Origin: Mermis nigrescens
Taxonomy: Eukaryota > Nematoda > Enoplea > Mermithida > Mermithidae
Length of the DNA stretch: 64,000 nucleotides
NCBI GenBank assembly: GCA_036768485.1
Contig: JAVLUZ010000342.1
Span: 582,911 to 646,910, forward strand
Direction: 5' to 3'
A program made the position numbers and the translations under genes. Below are positions 11,736-24,110 of the stretch, piece after piece (the first letter of the stretch is position 1; the number at the start of each line of letters is the position of its first letter). The notes under the pieces are model-generated. The model saw only the letters and a list, made by a program, of their open reading frames with translations. It had not been told where the DNA came from and did not search any database.

Positions 11736-12350
11736 CAGGAGCAGATTTACGAGGGGGCGGCCATCCCCCCCATCGGCCAAAAATATTTGGCGAGATAGAA
11801 TGAATATGCAATTCGCAATGATTTTTGGCCGTCTGTGACCATAATTTCTCAAATTTTTCCAGCGCTATACGCCAAATGATACCAATTAATGACATTTATT
11901 TACTTTCATTTCAACCTGGAAGCCATTTTCCATTGATGTAGCTTTCAAAACAATTTTAACAGCAGAAACAGCTATTTCTGCATAGTTTTCTTCGATTTTC
12001 AATTAAAAATTTCGATGTTTTGCATCAAATGCTATGAATACAGGAAATCAAGCAGTAAATCATGCTTCTAGACGTGTATCCGCCTCAATTTCACAAATGT
12101 TCTGGCGCTTCAAGCCGGATTTTTGTTGAAGTCAAAGAAATTTAATGTTTCTTTTTTCGCATAAAGTTGTTGGAAATTTTATAGAAAAAATATTGCGTCA
12201 AAAAAGATTTTATGTAAAAGTATGCAACGTAAAACAACGAAAAAGACGCTATTTTGCGTGTTAAGGGCAAATTTGTGGACCTATTTCTGACTTTTTTGGA
12301 TAAGTTGGGATACCGCCCTCCCCCTTAGTTAAATCCTAGATACGCCACTG
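11736..12350 (+). mobile_element. Long N-family hAT element (0.6 kb) inside element A
   Basis: CAGGAGCAGATTTACG to CTAGATACGCCACTG, flanks CAGATGAC / TGGATGAC. Element B has the uninterrupted version of this site ('cagtcatccaattctgg' at about 16631), which shows that the N element arrived after A and B diverged. Confidence 0.8.
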
Positions 12351-12725
12351 TGGATGACTGAAAAACGTGTTTAAGCATGCATTGCTGCAAAAGCGAGCAC
12401 ACCAATGGCTGCGATTCTGTCTTTACACAGCTTATTTAGTTTGTTCGTTTATTTCTTTAACACTGGTTTTTTATTTATAGTAAAAAACTATTTAACTGCT
12501 TGTTCAGCCATATTTTTTATTAACTTTTCCAAGTCCTCAAAGGCCTTGTTGAATAAAAGATGCTTTCATGCTACTGACTTTATTCAATAAATTCTTCACA
12601 CATTAAATCTACTCTTTTTGAAAATAAGAATGAATTGTTTGACATATTATGCGTTTCGATTTCACATTCATTAGAATACTTGTATGTAAATCGACTCTGC
12701 ATGCAATTTTTGTTCTCTGATGTAG

Positions 12726-13004
12726 TGTTCTCTCAGTCATTGTTCTTTACTTCGGCGATTCGATTTTACTATACTCTTATTTCATAATGTCAATTGTATC
12801 ACATGTTCAAAAACTCCTTTTTGTAAAGGATATCTCAAAGCAGTTGGTAATAATAGGGTGACTTTAGAGGATCTGATCAAGGATGACAATGACAATGATG
12901 CAATAGCACAACAAGGCGGAATAGATGAGGCTAATTCTGATTCAGGTGATCTAGATTTTGATGGATTATCTGCTTCATCAGATTGGAATAATAATTCTGG
13001 CTAA
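12726..13004 (+). pseudogene. 92-codon open frame in element A, possible transposon ORF remnant
   Basis: After a TAG at 12723 the frame stays open to TAA at 13002. It encodes a C-x2-C-x5-C cluster (CITCSKTPFCKGYL) and then an acidic, Asp/Asn/Ser-rich tail ending DWNNNSG. No start codon is needed if it is a 3' exon or fragment. I do not recognise the family. A zinc-binding C-terminal tail of an ancestral transposase is one reading; chance is another. Confidence 0.3.
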
Positions 13005-13529
13005 CAGCAATAAACATTTGTTTTAGATCAATAAAGTGTTTGATATTACGATTATTCTATAGCTCATAAGCATACAAAATATTCTAAGAGTACTATTTAT
13101 GGGTATACGTATATAAGCTTGACCCTCGGAATTACCCTCGGCCTCGGCTGAGGCAAGGATTTTAGGTCGCCTCAGCCTCGGCTGAGGCCAAAGATGTCCA
13201 AAAGTACCCTTGGTCCGATGACTGGCTTAGTCCCTCCAAAAATTGGTGTTGGTCCCCCCAAAATAGGACAGCCACCTACGTGCCTGAAGAAGATATTGGT
13301 AAAAAGTAAACTATTTTAAAAATTTGCTTATTTTAGTCCAGTAAACATATTTCTGCTGGAAACTATGCATGAAGCATAGATTTTTTGGGCTAGTTTTTTA
13401 GGGTGCATGATTGTTCAGCTCTCAATAATTTTTTTCTATTTTTTTAATTTTGACTTTGATCGATTTTTCTCGATGAAAGAAATTTGTGAAATCAACTGAG
13501 TGGCGTAAGATGGGACTATGATAGATGAT

Positions 13530-13976
13530 TGCACCAATTTTTGAGATTTTTTTGTTCATTTCGCAATTTTTTGATGCCAATGGATAGTGCTTGATGAGAA
13601 ATGTTAAAAAATTGTTCTTTTCGCCATACCACCATAGGTGGGCAGCACCAAAATTGTGGGAGGGGGTGGTGAAAAAATTTTTGATGGTCAAAAAGTGGTC
13701 TTAAAAGTGGTTGTATGGCGAAAAACACCATTTTTCGATGTTTCTCATTGAACACTATCCAATGGCATCAAAAAATCGATAAAAAAGCAAAAAAAATTCA
13801 AAATTTGAATTCTGGGGGTATTTTGATTTCTTGGGGGGAGGAGGGGTATTTCAACTTCTGGGGGGTGCACACCCCCAAACCCCATGCCCATGTGTGCATA
13901 CCACCATTTTTTTAGGCCATTTTTTTGACCTTTGAAAATCTTGCACCCCCAGAATTTTGGTGCCACCCACCTATGG
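13530..13976 (+). mobile_element. M-family MITE (5'-truncated) interrupted by another M MITE
   Basis: The core 'gatgccaatggatagtgc' and 'cgccataccac' is followed by the insertion at 13633. The host copy resumes at 13897-13904 and ends CCCACCTATG at about 13976. Confidence 0.8.
13633..13896 (-). mobile_element. M-family hAT MITE inserted into a family member
   Basis: CATAGGTGGGC to GCCCATGTGTG. A perfect 8-bp TSD CATACCAC lies at 13625-13632 and 13897-13904. Confidence 0.92.
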
Positions 13977-14046
13977 CCAGCACTATGAGATTTGACTACA
14001 TTAGAACAAATCTAAAAAAAGATTTTAAAAAATTTTTCATACTGAG

Positions 14047-14220
14047 TTATTGCTTTTTTAGCGATTTTTTATGCCATTGGATAGTGCTCCATGACAAACG
14101 TCGAAAAAATGGTGTTTTTTCGCCATATGATCAATTTTAAGACTATTTTTTTTACCTTTGAAAATTATCAGAAATTTTTTTTCACCCTTCCCCCCGGAAT
14201 TTCGGTGCTGCTCATCTATG
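14047..14220 (+). mobile_element. M-family MITE, partial
   Basis: Core 'gccattggatagtgctcc', then 'cgccatatgatc', ending 'ggtgctgctcatctatgg'. The G-rich half is missing. Confidence 0.6.
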
Positions 14221-15170
14221 GATGGGACCGGCACCAGCACTGGGCCGGTGCCAGCTCACCGCAGGCACCGGTGCCACTGCCAACTAATAATACAGAAGAT
14301 TGTAGCGAACTATCTCATCTTTATTTACAAAAAAATCTTCCCAATATAGCGATTTACTCTAGTGTTGAATTCACTTGCAGACATTAATACTCGATTCGTC
14401 AATAATATTAATAACATTTCTGCAGTCGTTGCACTGAGGTTTTGACTCATTCTGCAAGACAGTCGTAAAATATTGTGAAAGTAAAGCAAAAGTTCCACTG
14501 TTTGACATGGTAGAATGTTATCCAATTAATTAGATAATTATTTAAAAACAAAATTCTGATTATTTGAACTTTGAAGTGGGCGTTATTAGCAATTGGAGTC
14601 AACATAATACCGACATGCATGGTTACAAACAAACATATTTTTGTTGAAGTATTTCTAGGCGCTTGTTTTCTGGAGAATAATTGCTAAGTGAACGCAAGGA
14701 ACATATGGCTGATTTATGCAAAACTTAAAATTTTAAAAAGCTGTAGAAAATATGATGTTATGCGCTCTTCACTTATCTGTTAGCTCAAGCTAATTTTCCA
14801 ATCCTTCGCTCTAAATAGTCATTTTTGGACCATTTGTTGTTGAATTTCATTAAATTTTTTGTAAGAGTGGTTGATTTTATATTCTAATGAGAAAGTTTAG
14901 TAAGAAAAGTAATTCTTTAATGATCAACAAAAGGTAGTATTGAAATACATTTTAGAATAGCCCGCCCTTGGAATTTTCAGGCTTTGCATCATAAATATGC
15001 GGTAAAGAGATAATAAGGGAAAGCTTGAGGATCTTACGTGAACATGTACAAAAATGTGTACAAATGCGCATTATGAAACTTAGCTGCATTATTGGTACAT
15101 AACCCCCTTAAACATATTCTGATATACAAAGCATTGCACTACATTGGCACGGGCACCAGCAAAAAAAACG
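14221..15170. mobile_element. Possible inverted-repeat element with GGCACC-rich ends
   Basis: The left side has repeated CCGGCACC / GGCACCGGTGCC blocks (14228-14278). About 900 bp on, 'ggcacgggcaccagc' and 'ggcgcctg' occur (15145-15176). The GC-rich ends around an AT-rich interior resemble the design of hAT elements A-C, but no TSD was found. Confidence 0.35.
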
Positions 15171-15179
15171 GCGCCTGTA

Positions 15180-15625
15180 TGCTGATCAAGAATAAGACAT
15201 TCATTTTGAGCGCGAATCATTATTTTTCGAGAAATAATTTTAAGCTTTTTTATTTTTGACGTTTCCAATTTTTTCAGATCATGGTCAATTTTTGTGTGCT
15301 TATCACAAAGATGACATTCATTTTAAAGTAAAACACTAAATTTGTTTATTGTCCAAACTTAAAAATTGCTTTCATTTCAAAAAAATCAAAAAACTTTTCA
15401 ATGTTTTTTTTAATTCTGGTGGCTTATGGTCAATTTTGATGTAGTTCACAAATAAGACATCCATTTTAAACGCTTGCCAGGAAGCTTCATATAAAAGTAG
15501 GGAAAACATGAAACAGTCAAAAACAAAAGGAATAAAAAATTCGAATTCTTCGAAAACTATATAATAATAATAATATGAATGTCATATTTGTAAACAGCGT
15601 GTGGAACTTGACCATATTTCATCAA
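15180..15625. repeat. Local foldback and direct repeats
   Basis: 'tggtcaattttt' with 'aagatgacattcatttt' recurs around 15180-15470 as direct copies. It appears inverted at 15570-15622 ('gaatgtcatatttg', 'aacttgacca'). Confidence 0.5.
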
Positions 15626-15699
15626 ATTTCTACAAAAAAAATTTGAAAACATTTTTTCGTACCAGGTAAGCCGCATTAATGCCGTTTTTCACATGTGGG

Positions 15700-15938
15700 C
15701 ATAAGTGGGCGGCAGCAAGAAAATTCTGGGGGGCATGCAAGATTTTTCAAAGGTCAAAAAATGGCCTTAAACGTGGTGGTATGGCGAAAAAACACCATTT
15801 TTCGATGCTTCTCATCGAGCACTATCCATTGGCATCAAAAAATTGCGAGAAGGAAGAAATTTTAAAAATTGAATTCTGGGGGTATTTTGGTTTCTCGGGG
15901 GGGGGTGCATACCCCCAAATCCCTCAGGCCCAGGTGTG
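15700..15938 (-). mobile_element. M-family hAT MITE
   Basis: CATAAGTGGGC at the left, GCCCAGGTGTG at the right, family core inside. Flanks show no clear TSD. The 158-aa frame at 15679-16155 reads through it and is not a gene. Confidence 0.7.
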
Positions 15939-16873
15939 GTACCGGGTGAAGGCGCAGCCAGTAGAGGGAGGGAAGAAGCAGATCCCCCTGAGGGAAATTT
16001 CGACAAATTCAAGAACTGAGCAATATGATTGCATGATGCTTTCCTGCGACGTAAAATCAAAAACTCTGGTGCTTCGCGCCGATTTCTTATTTTGTTGGCA
16101 GTTTTTATCATTTTATTGTAGGAAAAGTAAAAAAAATCAGTGCTTCACGCAGTGATCGGACCGAGGGTACTTTTTGGACCCTCGGCCTCGGCCGAGGCCG
16201 AGGCGCCTTAAAATCCTTGCCTCGGCCGAGGCCGAGGCCGAGGGTAATGCCGAGGGTCAAGCTTATATACCTATACCCATAAATAGTGCTCTTAGAATAT
16301 TTTGTATGCACAAGAGCTAGAGAATAATCGTAATATTGAACACTTTATCAAATGTCATTTTCAATAATAGTAAATTAAATGTGTGAAGGATTTATTGAAT
16401 AAAGTCAGCAGCATGAAAGCATACTTAATTTAACAAGTTGCCGTTGAAGACTTGGAAAATATAATAAAAAATATGGCTGAACAAGCACTTAAAAACTTTT
16501 ATTACTATACATAAATAAGAAAACAGTGTCAAAGAAATAAACGAACAAACGAAATAAGCTAAGTAAAGACAGAACTGTAGCCATTGTTGTGCTCGCTTTT
16601 GCAGTAATGCATGTTTAATACACGCTTTTTCAGTCATCCAATTCTGGTGTGGTAGGTAATATGACAGAAACTGCACTGTACTTTCCGATCATAATTTCCC
16701 AAGGTCCAGAGTTGAGGGAAGGGTGAAATCCCAAAATGGGGGACCAGTAAATTAAGTAGTGTCTTTGTATGAGCGAACAAATTTTTGTAGATATTTTATA
16801 TAAATATATTTTTAAACATACACATTTCAACATACTGCCAGTGTGTGACCTGCAACCGGCATGCAGTCCTAAA

Positions 16874-17262
16874 CAGTGTTTTTTTGTGCAAGATACCTTT
16901 TTACGTGTACAAAAATGGTATCCAAAAGTCTTTGAACATTTTGTACATGCAAATTTTTGTGTACTATCATAGTATGGTACAGTAGCGATTTAATGTGGTA
17001 AAACAGGGGTTTTCGACCTTCGGTAGTGTATCTTAGCGAATTCCTGGGTCTCTAAATATTTGACATTTTTTCCATTCTAAATGCAAATTCTACTATTTTA
17101 AAGATATATAGGACAGACAATTACTGATGCGCCGAAAATTTTCGGGAATTTTACACCTTTTTACAGTTTTTGTCTTTCCAAAAATCTTTGTGCATGTACA
17201 AAGACAGTCCTGAAAAGTCTCTGTACATTATGAAAAATCTTTGCCGAATACAAAAAACCGTG
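16874..17262 (+). mobile_element. F-family hAT MITE, TSD GTCCTAAA
   Basis: CAGTGTTTTTTTGTGC to ATACAAAAAACCGTG. A perfect 8-bp TSD GTCCTAAA lies at 16866-16873 and 17263-17270. This copy fixes the family's true ends and puts it with hAT-type elements. Confidence 0.9.
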
Positions 17263-17849
17263 GTCCTAAATGTGATAATTCGGCCTGGATATAGTTCATA
17301 AGATTATTTGGCGCGAAGCGCCGAAATTTTTATGAGCTTTTGATGAAATTTACACATAAAACAACTTGTACTACAAAATCAGAAATATTACAGATATTGT
17401 ATATAATATGCCAATTAAATCTTGTAATAAGCACTACTGTGCTTAGAAATCCAATGCAACATCAGGATAAATTAGTCAATTTTATCTTTGAACGGCTAAA
17501 TGTGCTGAGTTATTAAATAGTACTTGTTTTGCATAAAATTTTTAAAAACAGTAGAAATGGATACAAAAGATATTTAAATCTGCATAAAGATGCCTAGATT
17601 ACACAAAAATTGATTTTTGAGTGTTTAATGCCTCTGCTTCAATCTAAATACAGCATATTAGCGATATTTTGCGCGAAGCGCCGAAAATTTTTTGAAATTT
17701 CCTAAAAAATACTGAAAAACGATATAATTAATATCACTTTGTCCAAGAAAGTATTTTAACATTGTATAAAAATGGCTCCAAAAATGCACGAGCCGAAATT
17801 GATTTTTGGCAAAACCTGCTTTTATTGGCCATTTTTAGCTGCGTTTTTG

Positions 17850-18400
17850 CGATTTTCGGCCGAAAATTCGTAATCATTTACGCCCTCTCCCATAAAAATG
17901 GCCGAAAACCATACGTGTAACAGGAAGGGCTTTGGGGAATTCCCCACCCACCTAGGGTTGGACGTCTCCCCCTAACCCTTCCCTCCGACGTCAGAAAATT
18001 TTGACCCACCCTCCCCATTTTTGGCGAAAATTTGCGCTTTGTTGGCTATTTTAGGTGCTTTTGCCATTTTTGACATAGAATTAGAGTCGCTAATCCCCCA
18101 CCCGAAATTTCTAGCCGTTACATGTATGCCGAGGAGCCCCTCCCGAAAATTTTGAGCTGTTACATGCATGTTTTATAGTGACAATTTGTCCATTTACTCT
18201 TGCTTACATTCAAAAATACTGTATCACTTCGGGAAATTCTAATAGTTGGCTGCACTTTTGCCATAGTAAAAATTAGGTTCAAAAATATTCAAAAGCTTTT
18301 CAACAAAAATCGTCTGACAGTGACTTGAGTCTTGTACCCTGAGAGGGGGTAATAAACCTCCCTCACCCCTCCCTTCGGGAATGTGTGTTTCCGATCCATG
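17850..18400. repeat. R repeat copy
   Basis: Blocks such as 'gccgttacatgtatgccgagg', 'cctccccatttttggc' and 'cgtctgacagtgacttg' recur in the same order at about 22990-23530, and some at about 57560-57830. Family unknown. Confidence 0.7.
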
Positions 18401-19557
18401 TAGCAAGCATGAGAATTAAAACTTAGTCATCACATGAATAATAAATTGGCACTTTGCTGTATGTAACTTTGTGTAACTGGGTACGCGACTAAAACCACAA
18501 GAAAAGTCTATAGGTAAAAAATAGCCTTTGTACTGCAGATGCATTCTAAATAGTTAATATTCAACGGACATATTAAACTTATTCAAATTTGATTTTAACC
18601 CTCGGCGCCTCGGCACTTTTCAGCTTCGCCCTCGGCGCCGAGGCCGAGGCTCCAAAAAACGCCGAGGCTTGCCGAGGCCGAGGCCGAGGCCTCGGTCCGA
18701 TCACTGGCTTCACGCACAAACATTTTTCTGTCAATAACGAAAAAAATTAATTTTCTTATTGCTTAAAATAATAGTGGGACGATGTGAAAAACTGGTCTGG
18801 CGGCATCAGTGTTGCCAGGTCCCAAAATTCAGATTCTCCTGCACAAAGGTAAAATTGGGAAAAATTCTCCTGCAATTCTGAAAATATTTTGATTCTCCTG
18901 AAAATTCTCCTGGCTCATATTTTGCAGGAAAGGTTGTACAGCAGATCTACAATTGTATGTACACATGCATATCAAGCATGATCAGGCCAATTTACCTTGG
19001 TTCACCCAACTATTTTATTCTGATCTCTTGCCTATTAATCCTAAGGACACTCAAGGCTAAATAATGAACATTAATTCTCTCACAAAAAGCTCTATGGAGT
19101 ATATCTGCATTATACAGGCAAATGCAAAAATAATGGAAGACTAATGCTGCACCACAAAGTATAACATTTTATTCAACATCAACAGCTGACAAACATTCAA
19201 TAACAGATTCCTGATCTTCATCAGGATATACTGCTCAAGGGCCTAAGCTAAAGAGGTCGCATTGTTTACAATACACATTATTCGAAAAAACAGTTTATGT
19301 GCTTAAAACAGTGATCGCCAATTTTCAGTCGCACTTACATCATCAAAAATTTCTGAAAAGAGGCCTGTTTGCAATGTCTTTTGAAAAATAAATAATACTT
19401 TATTACTAATTGTATGTACTTCAGTAGCAAGCAAATCCTTACGTTTTGAAATATATCAAAAAAAATGTTGATAGGCGCTTTGCAAACGTCTATGAAACTG
19501 ATGAAAACAATTAGACGGTGTGTAAAGCTATGTATTTCTGCACTTCGTGATATTAAG

Positions 19558-19583
19558 TGAATGAATGAATGAATGAATGAATG
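19558..19583. repeat. (GAAT)n microsatellite
   Basis: About six GAAT units in a row. Confidence 0.9.
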
Positions 19584-19645
19584 ATTTACTACGGAAGCAC
19601 GAAACTTATTTCGATATAGTTATAACTTAACACTTAGGTCTCAAC

Positions 19646-20450
19646 CACCGTTTTTTTTTCCAGCGAACTGGTTGACATTATAGACCAAACCCAAAAATTT
19701 TTTCCACTTTTTCCAACTCTTTTTTCCACGTTTTATGTACACATTCAATAGCGGTGTTTGATGCACTTTTTGTTTAAAAATTTCACGCTCTGCAAGAAAT
19801 ATCACGATCAGTATACGTTATTTATGTTGAAACTTGAATGTCCTTCCTTCAGTAAAGCATTTTAGCCAATTCTGAAGTCGTTTTTGACAATTAGAACTTT
19901 AATTTATCAAATGGCGCGAAGCGCCAGAAAAATTTTGAAATTTTAGCTCTCTAAATCATTTTTGCATTACAAAAACTGTGCAGAAGGTAAGGATTTTCAA
20001 TCGTAGTGGAGTTCTAGGACCAGATTATCGATAAAAATGCTACAATTGGCGCCGCACGGCTTAAACATCAATAGCAAGTAAGAATTAACTCAATTCGGCG
20101 CGGAGCGCCAAAAATTTTTTGTAGTTTCAACTTCTCCAAAACGCATTTTTGCATTACAAAAACTAACTGAATCCGTGCAGAAGATAAGGATTTTCAATCG
20201 TAGTAAAGTTCTAGACCAGATTGTCAATAAAAATGCTGCACTTGAGCGCCGACGCGGCTTAAAGATTAATAATAAGTAAGAATTAAATCAATTTGACGCG
20301 GAGTGCCGAAAAATTTTTGAAGTTTTAACTCTCTAAAACACATTTCTAACATTACAAAAATTTTCCACAAATGCCAACCAAGCCCAAAAATTTTTCCATC
20401 TCCCAAAATTTTGGTTGACAAATAGATCAAAAAGTGGAAAAAAACCGGTG
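19646..20450. mobile_element. hAT-like element D with internal tandem repeat
   Basis: CACCGTTTTTTTTTCC at 19646 and AAAAAAACCGGTG at 20450, flanked by GTCTCAAC / GTCTTAAC (7 of 8). The interior holds about two and a half units of a roughly 186-bp repeat (from about 19910, 20096 and 20290). Each begins with 'gcg(a/g)agcgcc' and contains 'cattacaaaaact' and 'gattttcaatcgtag'. Confidence 0.8.
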
Positions 20451-21094
20451 GTCTTAACTAGTGATCGACCAGGGCTCGGCCCCGGTTCTGCAATCCCCGG
20501 CCATTTTGGAGCATCCCGCCCCGGCCGGGGCAAGGTCAAAAAATGGCCGGGGCCGGGGAAAAATTTAGTGTAATTTGTATTTTGATACAGGCTGTGATAC
20601 TGGCACTTATTTATCAATGAGCAAGTATTAATTTTGAGAACTGTACTGATTAGACCATATGTATACTTACTTAATCCTCTACTGAAGAAATGTTCAGGAA
20701 AATCTGCATATTTTTGATTCCTCCACTTAACTTATTTAAACAAAATGCTACTTTTAACTCATTCATTCATACCCATGGCTAAAAGATTTAGAGTTGACAA
20801 ATACGTTCTATTTCTAGTTGGAAATTGTGCGTTTTCGACAAACTATTTTTACAAAAAACACTTTTACATTCAATTGAATGGGAACCACGGGCTTTAAAAG
20901 CGTTTCTTTTGTAATAGTTATTAGGATGGAGGTTAATTATAGGCGAATGTAAACTACGCAACAGAATTGCGTCCGATCCGATAAACTTAATATGTCTCAG
21001 ATATTCCTAAGGTCCAATGTTGAGGGGGATGAAATCCCAAATTGGAGGACCAGAAAATTAAGTGGTGGACTATTATTAGCCGACTCTATTTTGT

Positions 21095-22528
21095 TGTACA
21101 AGCCTCTTGTGCTGGTACAAAGATCTCCAGAAAGGTCTTTGTATGAGCTAACAAATTTTTGGTAGCTATATTATATAAATATATTTTCAAACATTTTTGC
21201 TTACTATAATATGGTACAGTAGCGATTTTAGTGTGGTAAAACAGGGTCTTCTGACTTTTTGATTGTATATTTTAGCTAATTTCTGGGTTTCTAACGCCAA
21301 AAATTACTAAAATTGTCTCAAAACAGCACAAAGCGCCTAAAAATTTGACATTTTTCCATTCTAAATACAGTCGAACTTGCTTAATGCTTACACCCAAGGG
21401 ACCAAGCCCTTCTGTATGCATTATCCGAGTGCACGCATTATCCGAATACCTCGGATTTTTAACAAAGAATACACTATTATGCGATAAAATCATTTTTTTG
21501 GAAAAAGATAGCAATACAAGTCGGCTTTAACATATTTTCATGCTTAAAGTCACAAAAATTTTCGATATCATTCATTTCGCTGAACAACTTTGTGTCACAA
21601 TTGTCCTGTGCCATTAAATTCGTATGTTTGATATACTCAGTTTTAAATCCTGATAGCTCGGAAGTCGGAACTGTTTCTGTTTCTCCTAGATCGTCCAGGT
21701 CACGAAACTAAATATTATGCACATTTTAAAAACAATTAGGCGCAACACTCATCTCGATGTGCCTAAAGTTTTCGCATAACCACAGAACTTGTGGTGATTT
21801 GTCAACATTTTTTAATTTATCCCCAGAGAAAACTTCGTTTTTTGAAAACGCTATGACCAATCAAAAGAAGAATTCGTTTAAGGCTTAATTCCCCTAAAAC
21901 TTTAGAATTCTAAGCTTTTCAAAGAAAAGATAAAGATCCAGACTAAAAATTATACACATTTGAGAAAACAGGCTCGCACAACGCATAAGTCAATTCGACC
22001 AAAGTACTCGTATAAACAAGGAACTTTAGTAGAAAAAAGAGAATGTATCAAAATTTAAAATGATGCACATCAAAGATAGCAAAGAGACGCAAACATTTCG
22101 AGCTGATCGCATTATCTGAGGTGAAAAAATACATGTTGTATGCATTAAGCCAGGTAGTTTAACATGCAGGCATGGGCCCATGGATGAAATCGGCTGTACG
22201 CATTACGCATTAACCGAGTACGCATTATCCCATGCTATTGCCTTATGTTTTACATGGCCTTTCGGTCCGGACCTAGCAATACTGTACTCATTATGCAAGA
22301 GAAAACGCATTATCCCGTGTACACATTATCGAAGTTCGACTGTACAAATTCTGCCCTTTTAAAGATATATAGGACAGACAAGCTTCAAATCGGAGCAAAG
22401 CGCCAAAAATTTTTTCGAATTTACCACCTTTTTACAGTTTTTATCTTCTTAAAAATCTTTGTACATGTACAAAGATTGTCCTGAAGTCTTTGTACATCAG
22501 GAAAAATCTTTGGCAGATACAAAAAAAC
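21095..22528. mobile_element. F-family MITE split by a Tigger-like element
   Basis: The left part has 'ttgttgtacaagcctcttg' and 'atggtacagtagcgatttta'. It breaks at 'ccattctaaa' (21366) and resumes at 22345 with 'aaattctgcccttttaaagatatatagg'. The end is 'cagatacaaaaaaacactg'. Confidence 0.75.
21368..22342. mobile_element. Tigger/pogo-like MITE, TA target site
   Basis: CAGTCGAACTTGCTTAATGC at the left and its inverted relative ending AAGTTCGACTG at the right, flanked by TA on both sides. CAGTCGAAC with 'attatccg' words is the terminal signature of Tigger/pogo elements (family knowledge). At 975 bp with no long frame it is non-autonomous. The unbroken host reading across it confirms the insertion. 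Confidence 0.85.
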
Positions 22529-22990
22529 ACTGTTTTGTACATGCAAATTTTACAGTGCAACGATTTCTGATGTGGTAGAACATATTTGGCCTTCAGTAGT
22601 GTATTTTGGCTAACTTTTGGGTTTCTGAATATTTGACATTTTTCCATTTTTCCATTCTAAGCGCAGTTGTTGCTTATTACAAGATTTAATTTGCATATTA
22701 CAATTTTTGTAATATTTCTGATTTTGTAATACAATGTTGTTTTAGCTTTCTCAGTCGAGTTTTATGTGTGAATTCCATCAAAAGCTCATAAAAATTTCGG
22801 CACTTCGCGCCAAACTAATATTATCAACTAAATTCAGGCCGAATTATCACATTTAGAACCACAATTTTTTTGTATTTGGCGAAGATTTTTGCTGATGTAC
22901 AAAAGACGTTTCAGGACTCATCTTTGTACATGTACAAAGATTTTTGGAGAAAACTGTAAAAAGGTGTAGAATTCCTTATTGCAAATTCTA
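22529..22990. mobile_element. F-family MITE copy, inverted partial
   Basis: 'ttttgtacatgcaaattttacagtgcaacg' opens it. 'cttcgcgccaaac' and 'ttttttgtatttggcgaagattttt' then 'catgtacaaagattttt' follow in the opposite order to the neighbour. Confidence 0.55.
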
Positions 22991-23530
22991 CCATTTTAAA
23001 GATTTTCAGGGGGTAAGCGGCTGCAAAATTGAGCCGCGTACCCCTTCCCTGAAAATGGCCGAGAAATATACAAGTTACAGGGGTTTGGGCCACCCCCATC
23101 GACGCTTTGAAGCCCTGAACTTCCTTGAAAGTCAGAAAATATTTAATCACCCTCCCCATTTTTTGGCAAAAACCTGCGCTTTTTTTGCTATTTTTATGTG
23201 TTTTTACCATTTTTGATTTAGTCGCTAACCCCCTCGTAAAAATAGCGAGGGACCCCTATCCTAGATTTCCAGCCGTTACATGTATACTGAGGGACCCTCA
23301 TAAAATTTTAAGCGATTACATGCATGCTTTATTGTGATAGTTTCTCAATTTACTCTAGCTCACATTCTAAAATAATGTACCACTTCGTGAAATTATAATA
23401 GATAGGTACACTTTTGCCATACTAAAAAATTAAGTTCAAAAAATTCAAAAGGTTTTCACCAAAAATCGTCTGACGGTGACTTGTGTCTTGGACCCTGAGG
23501 GGGTTATACCCTCCCCCTTATGGGAATGTG
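22990..23530. repeat. R repeat copy
   Basis: Collinear with 17850-18400: 'ccctccccattttttggc', 'gccgttacatgtatac', 'cgtctgacggtgacttg', then a C-rich end and 'gggaatgtgtg'. Confidence 0.7.
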
Positions 23531-23845
23531 TGATGTCTCATTTATTACATACAATACCTATTGCATCTAATCGCTACAGCAGCAGTAGCAGTAGCAAAGA
23601 TTGGCACTGATTATTGGCCAATGTTGGCCCCGAATTTTTCGTTAGCACAATATTGGCCAATAACGCGTGCATTAGGGGCCAATATTATTAAAAATACAGT
23701 ATATAATGATAAACATTTTATGTAGAAAAATTAGAACCTGCTGGAAAAATACCACATATTTACATTCAAGTAAATGTTCAAGAGAGTTTCAACCTACTGT
23801 AAAGCGTAAGATATTACACGCCAAATCTGTATGACCAGAATTAGG

Positions 23846-24088
23846 TATAGTCTGTTTCGTTTATTGGAAAGCTTTTTCGCTGAATTTAGTACGCATAAAC
23901 CAAGCCACTAAAGTGACCTATAAGTATATACCTTATATGATGCAGTCTTGCCCCTTAGCGGTATCAAAGATCATAATGCAATTTGATATTCTATAGAATA
24001 TACCTATTTGCTGTCGCATTAGTATAAAACACTTTTGTAGCCATTTTAAACTTTTCAAAAAACCCTCGATCAAGTGAAACACACTATA
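23846..24088. mobile_element. T-family TIR MITE (short)
   Basis: TATAGTCTGTTTCGTTTATT at the left; 'aagtgaaacacactata' at the right is its inverted partner. TA-flanked, mariner-style. Confidence 0.75.
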
Positions 24089-24110
24089 GTTGCGTAGGTA
24101 CCTTTATACG

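Larger units (their letters stand above)
11374..13224 (-). mobile_element. hAT element A, non-autonomous
   Basis: Left end CAGTGATCGGACC (11374), right end GGTCCGATGACTG (13224), TSD GCTTAGTT / GCTTAGTC (11366-11373, 13225-13232). Subterminal regions are rich in CTCGGCC / GGCCGAGG. Its left end matches the right end of element B in reverse ('gtttaatatatccattgaat'), so A lies inverted relative to B. An N element (11736-12350) sits inside. Confidence 0.88.
16150..18706 (+). mobile_element. hAT element B, TSD GCTTCACG
   Basis: CAGTGATCGGACCGAGG to CCTCGGTCCGATCACTG, nearly perfect terminal inverted repeats followed by GGCCGAGG-rich subterminal repeats. A perfect 8-bp TSD GCTTCACG lies at 16142-16149 and 18707-18714. 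No transposase frame. Inside are an F MITE (16874-17262) and an R repeat (about 17850-18400). Confidence 0.93.

Noticed and set aside
15679..16155. 158-aa plus-strand ORF
   Set aside because: It reads through an M MITE and into the left end of hAT element B.
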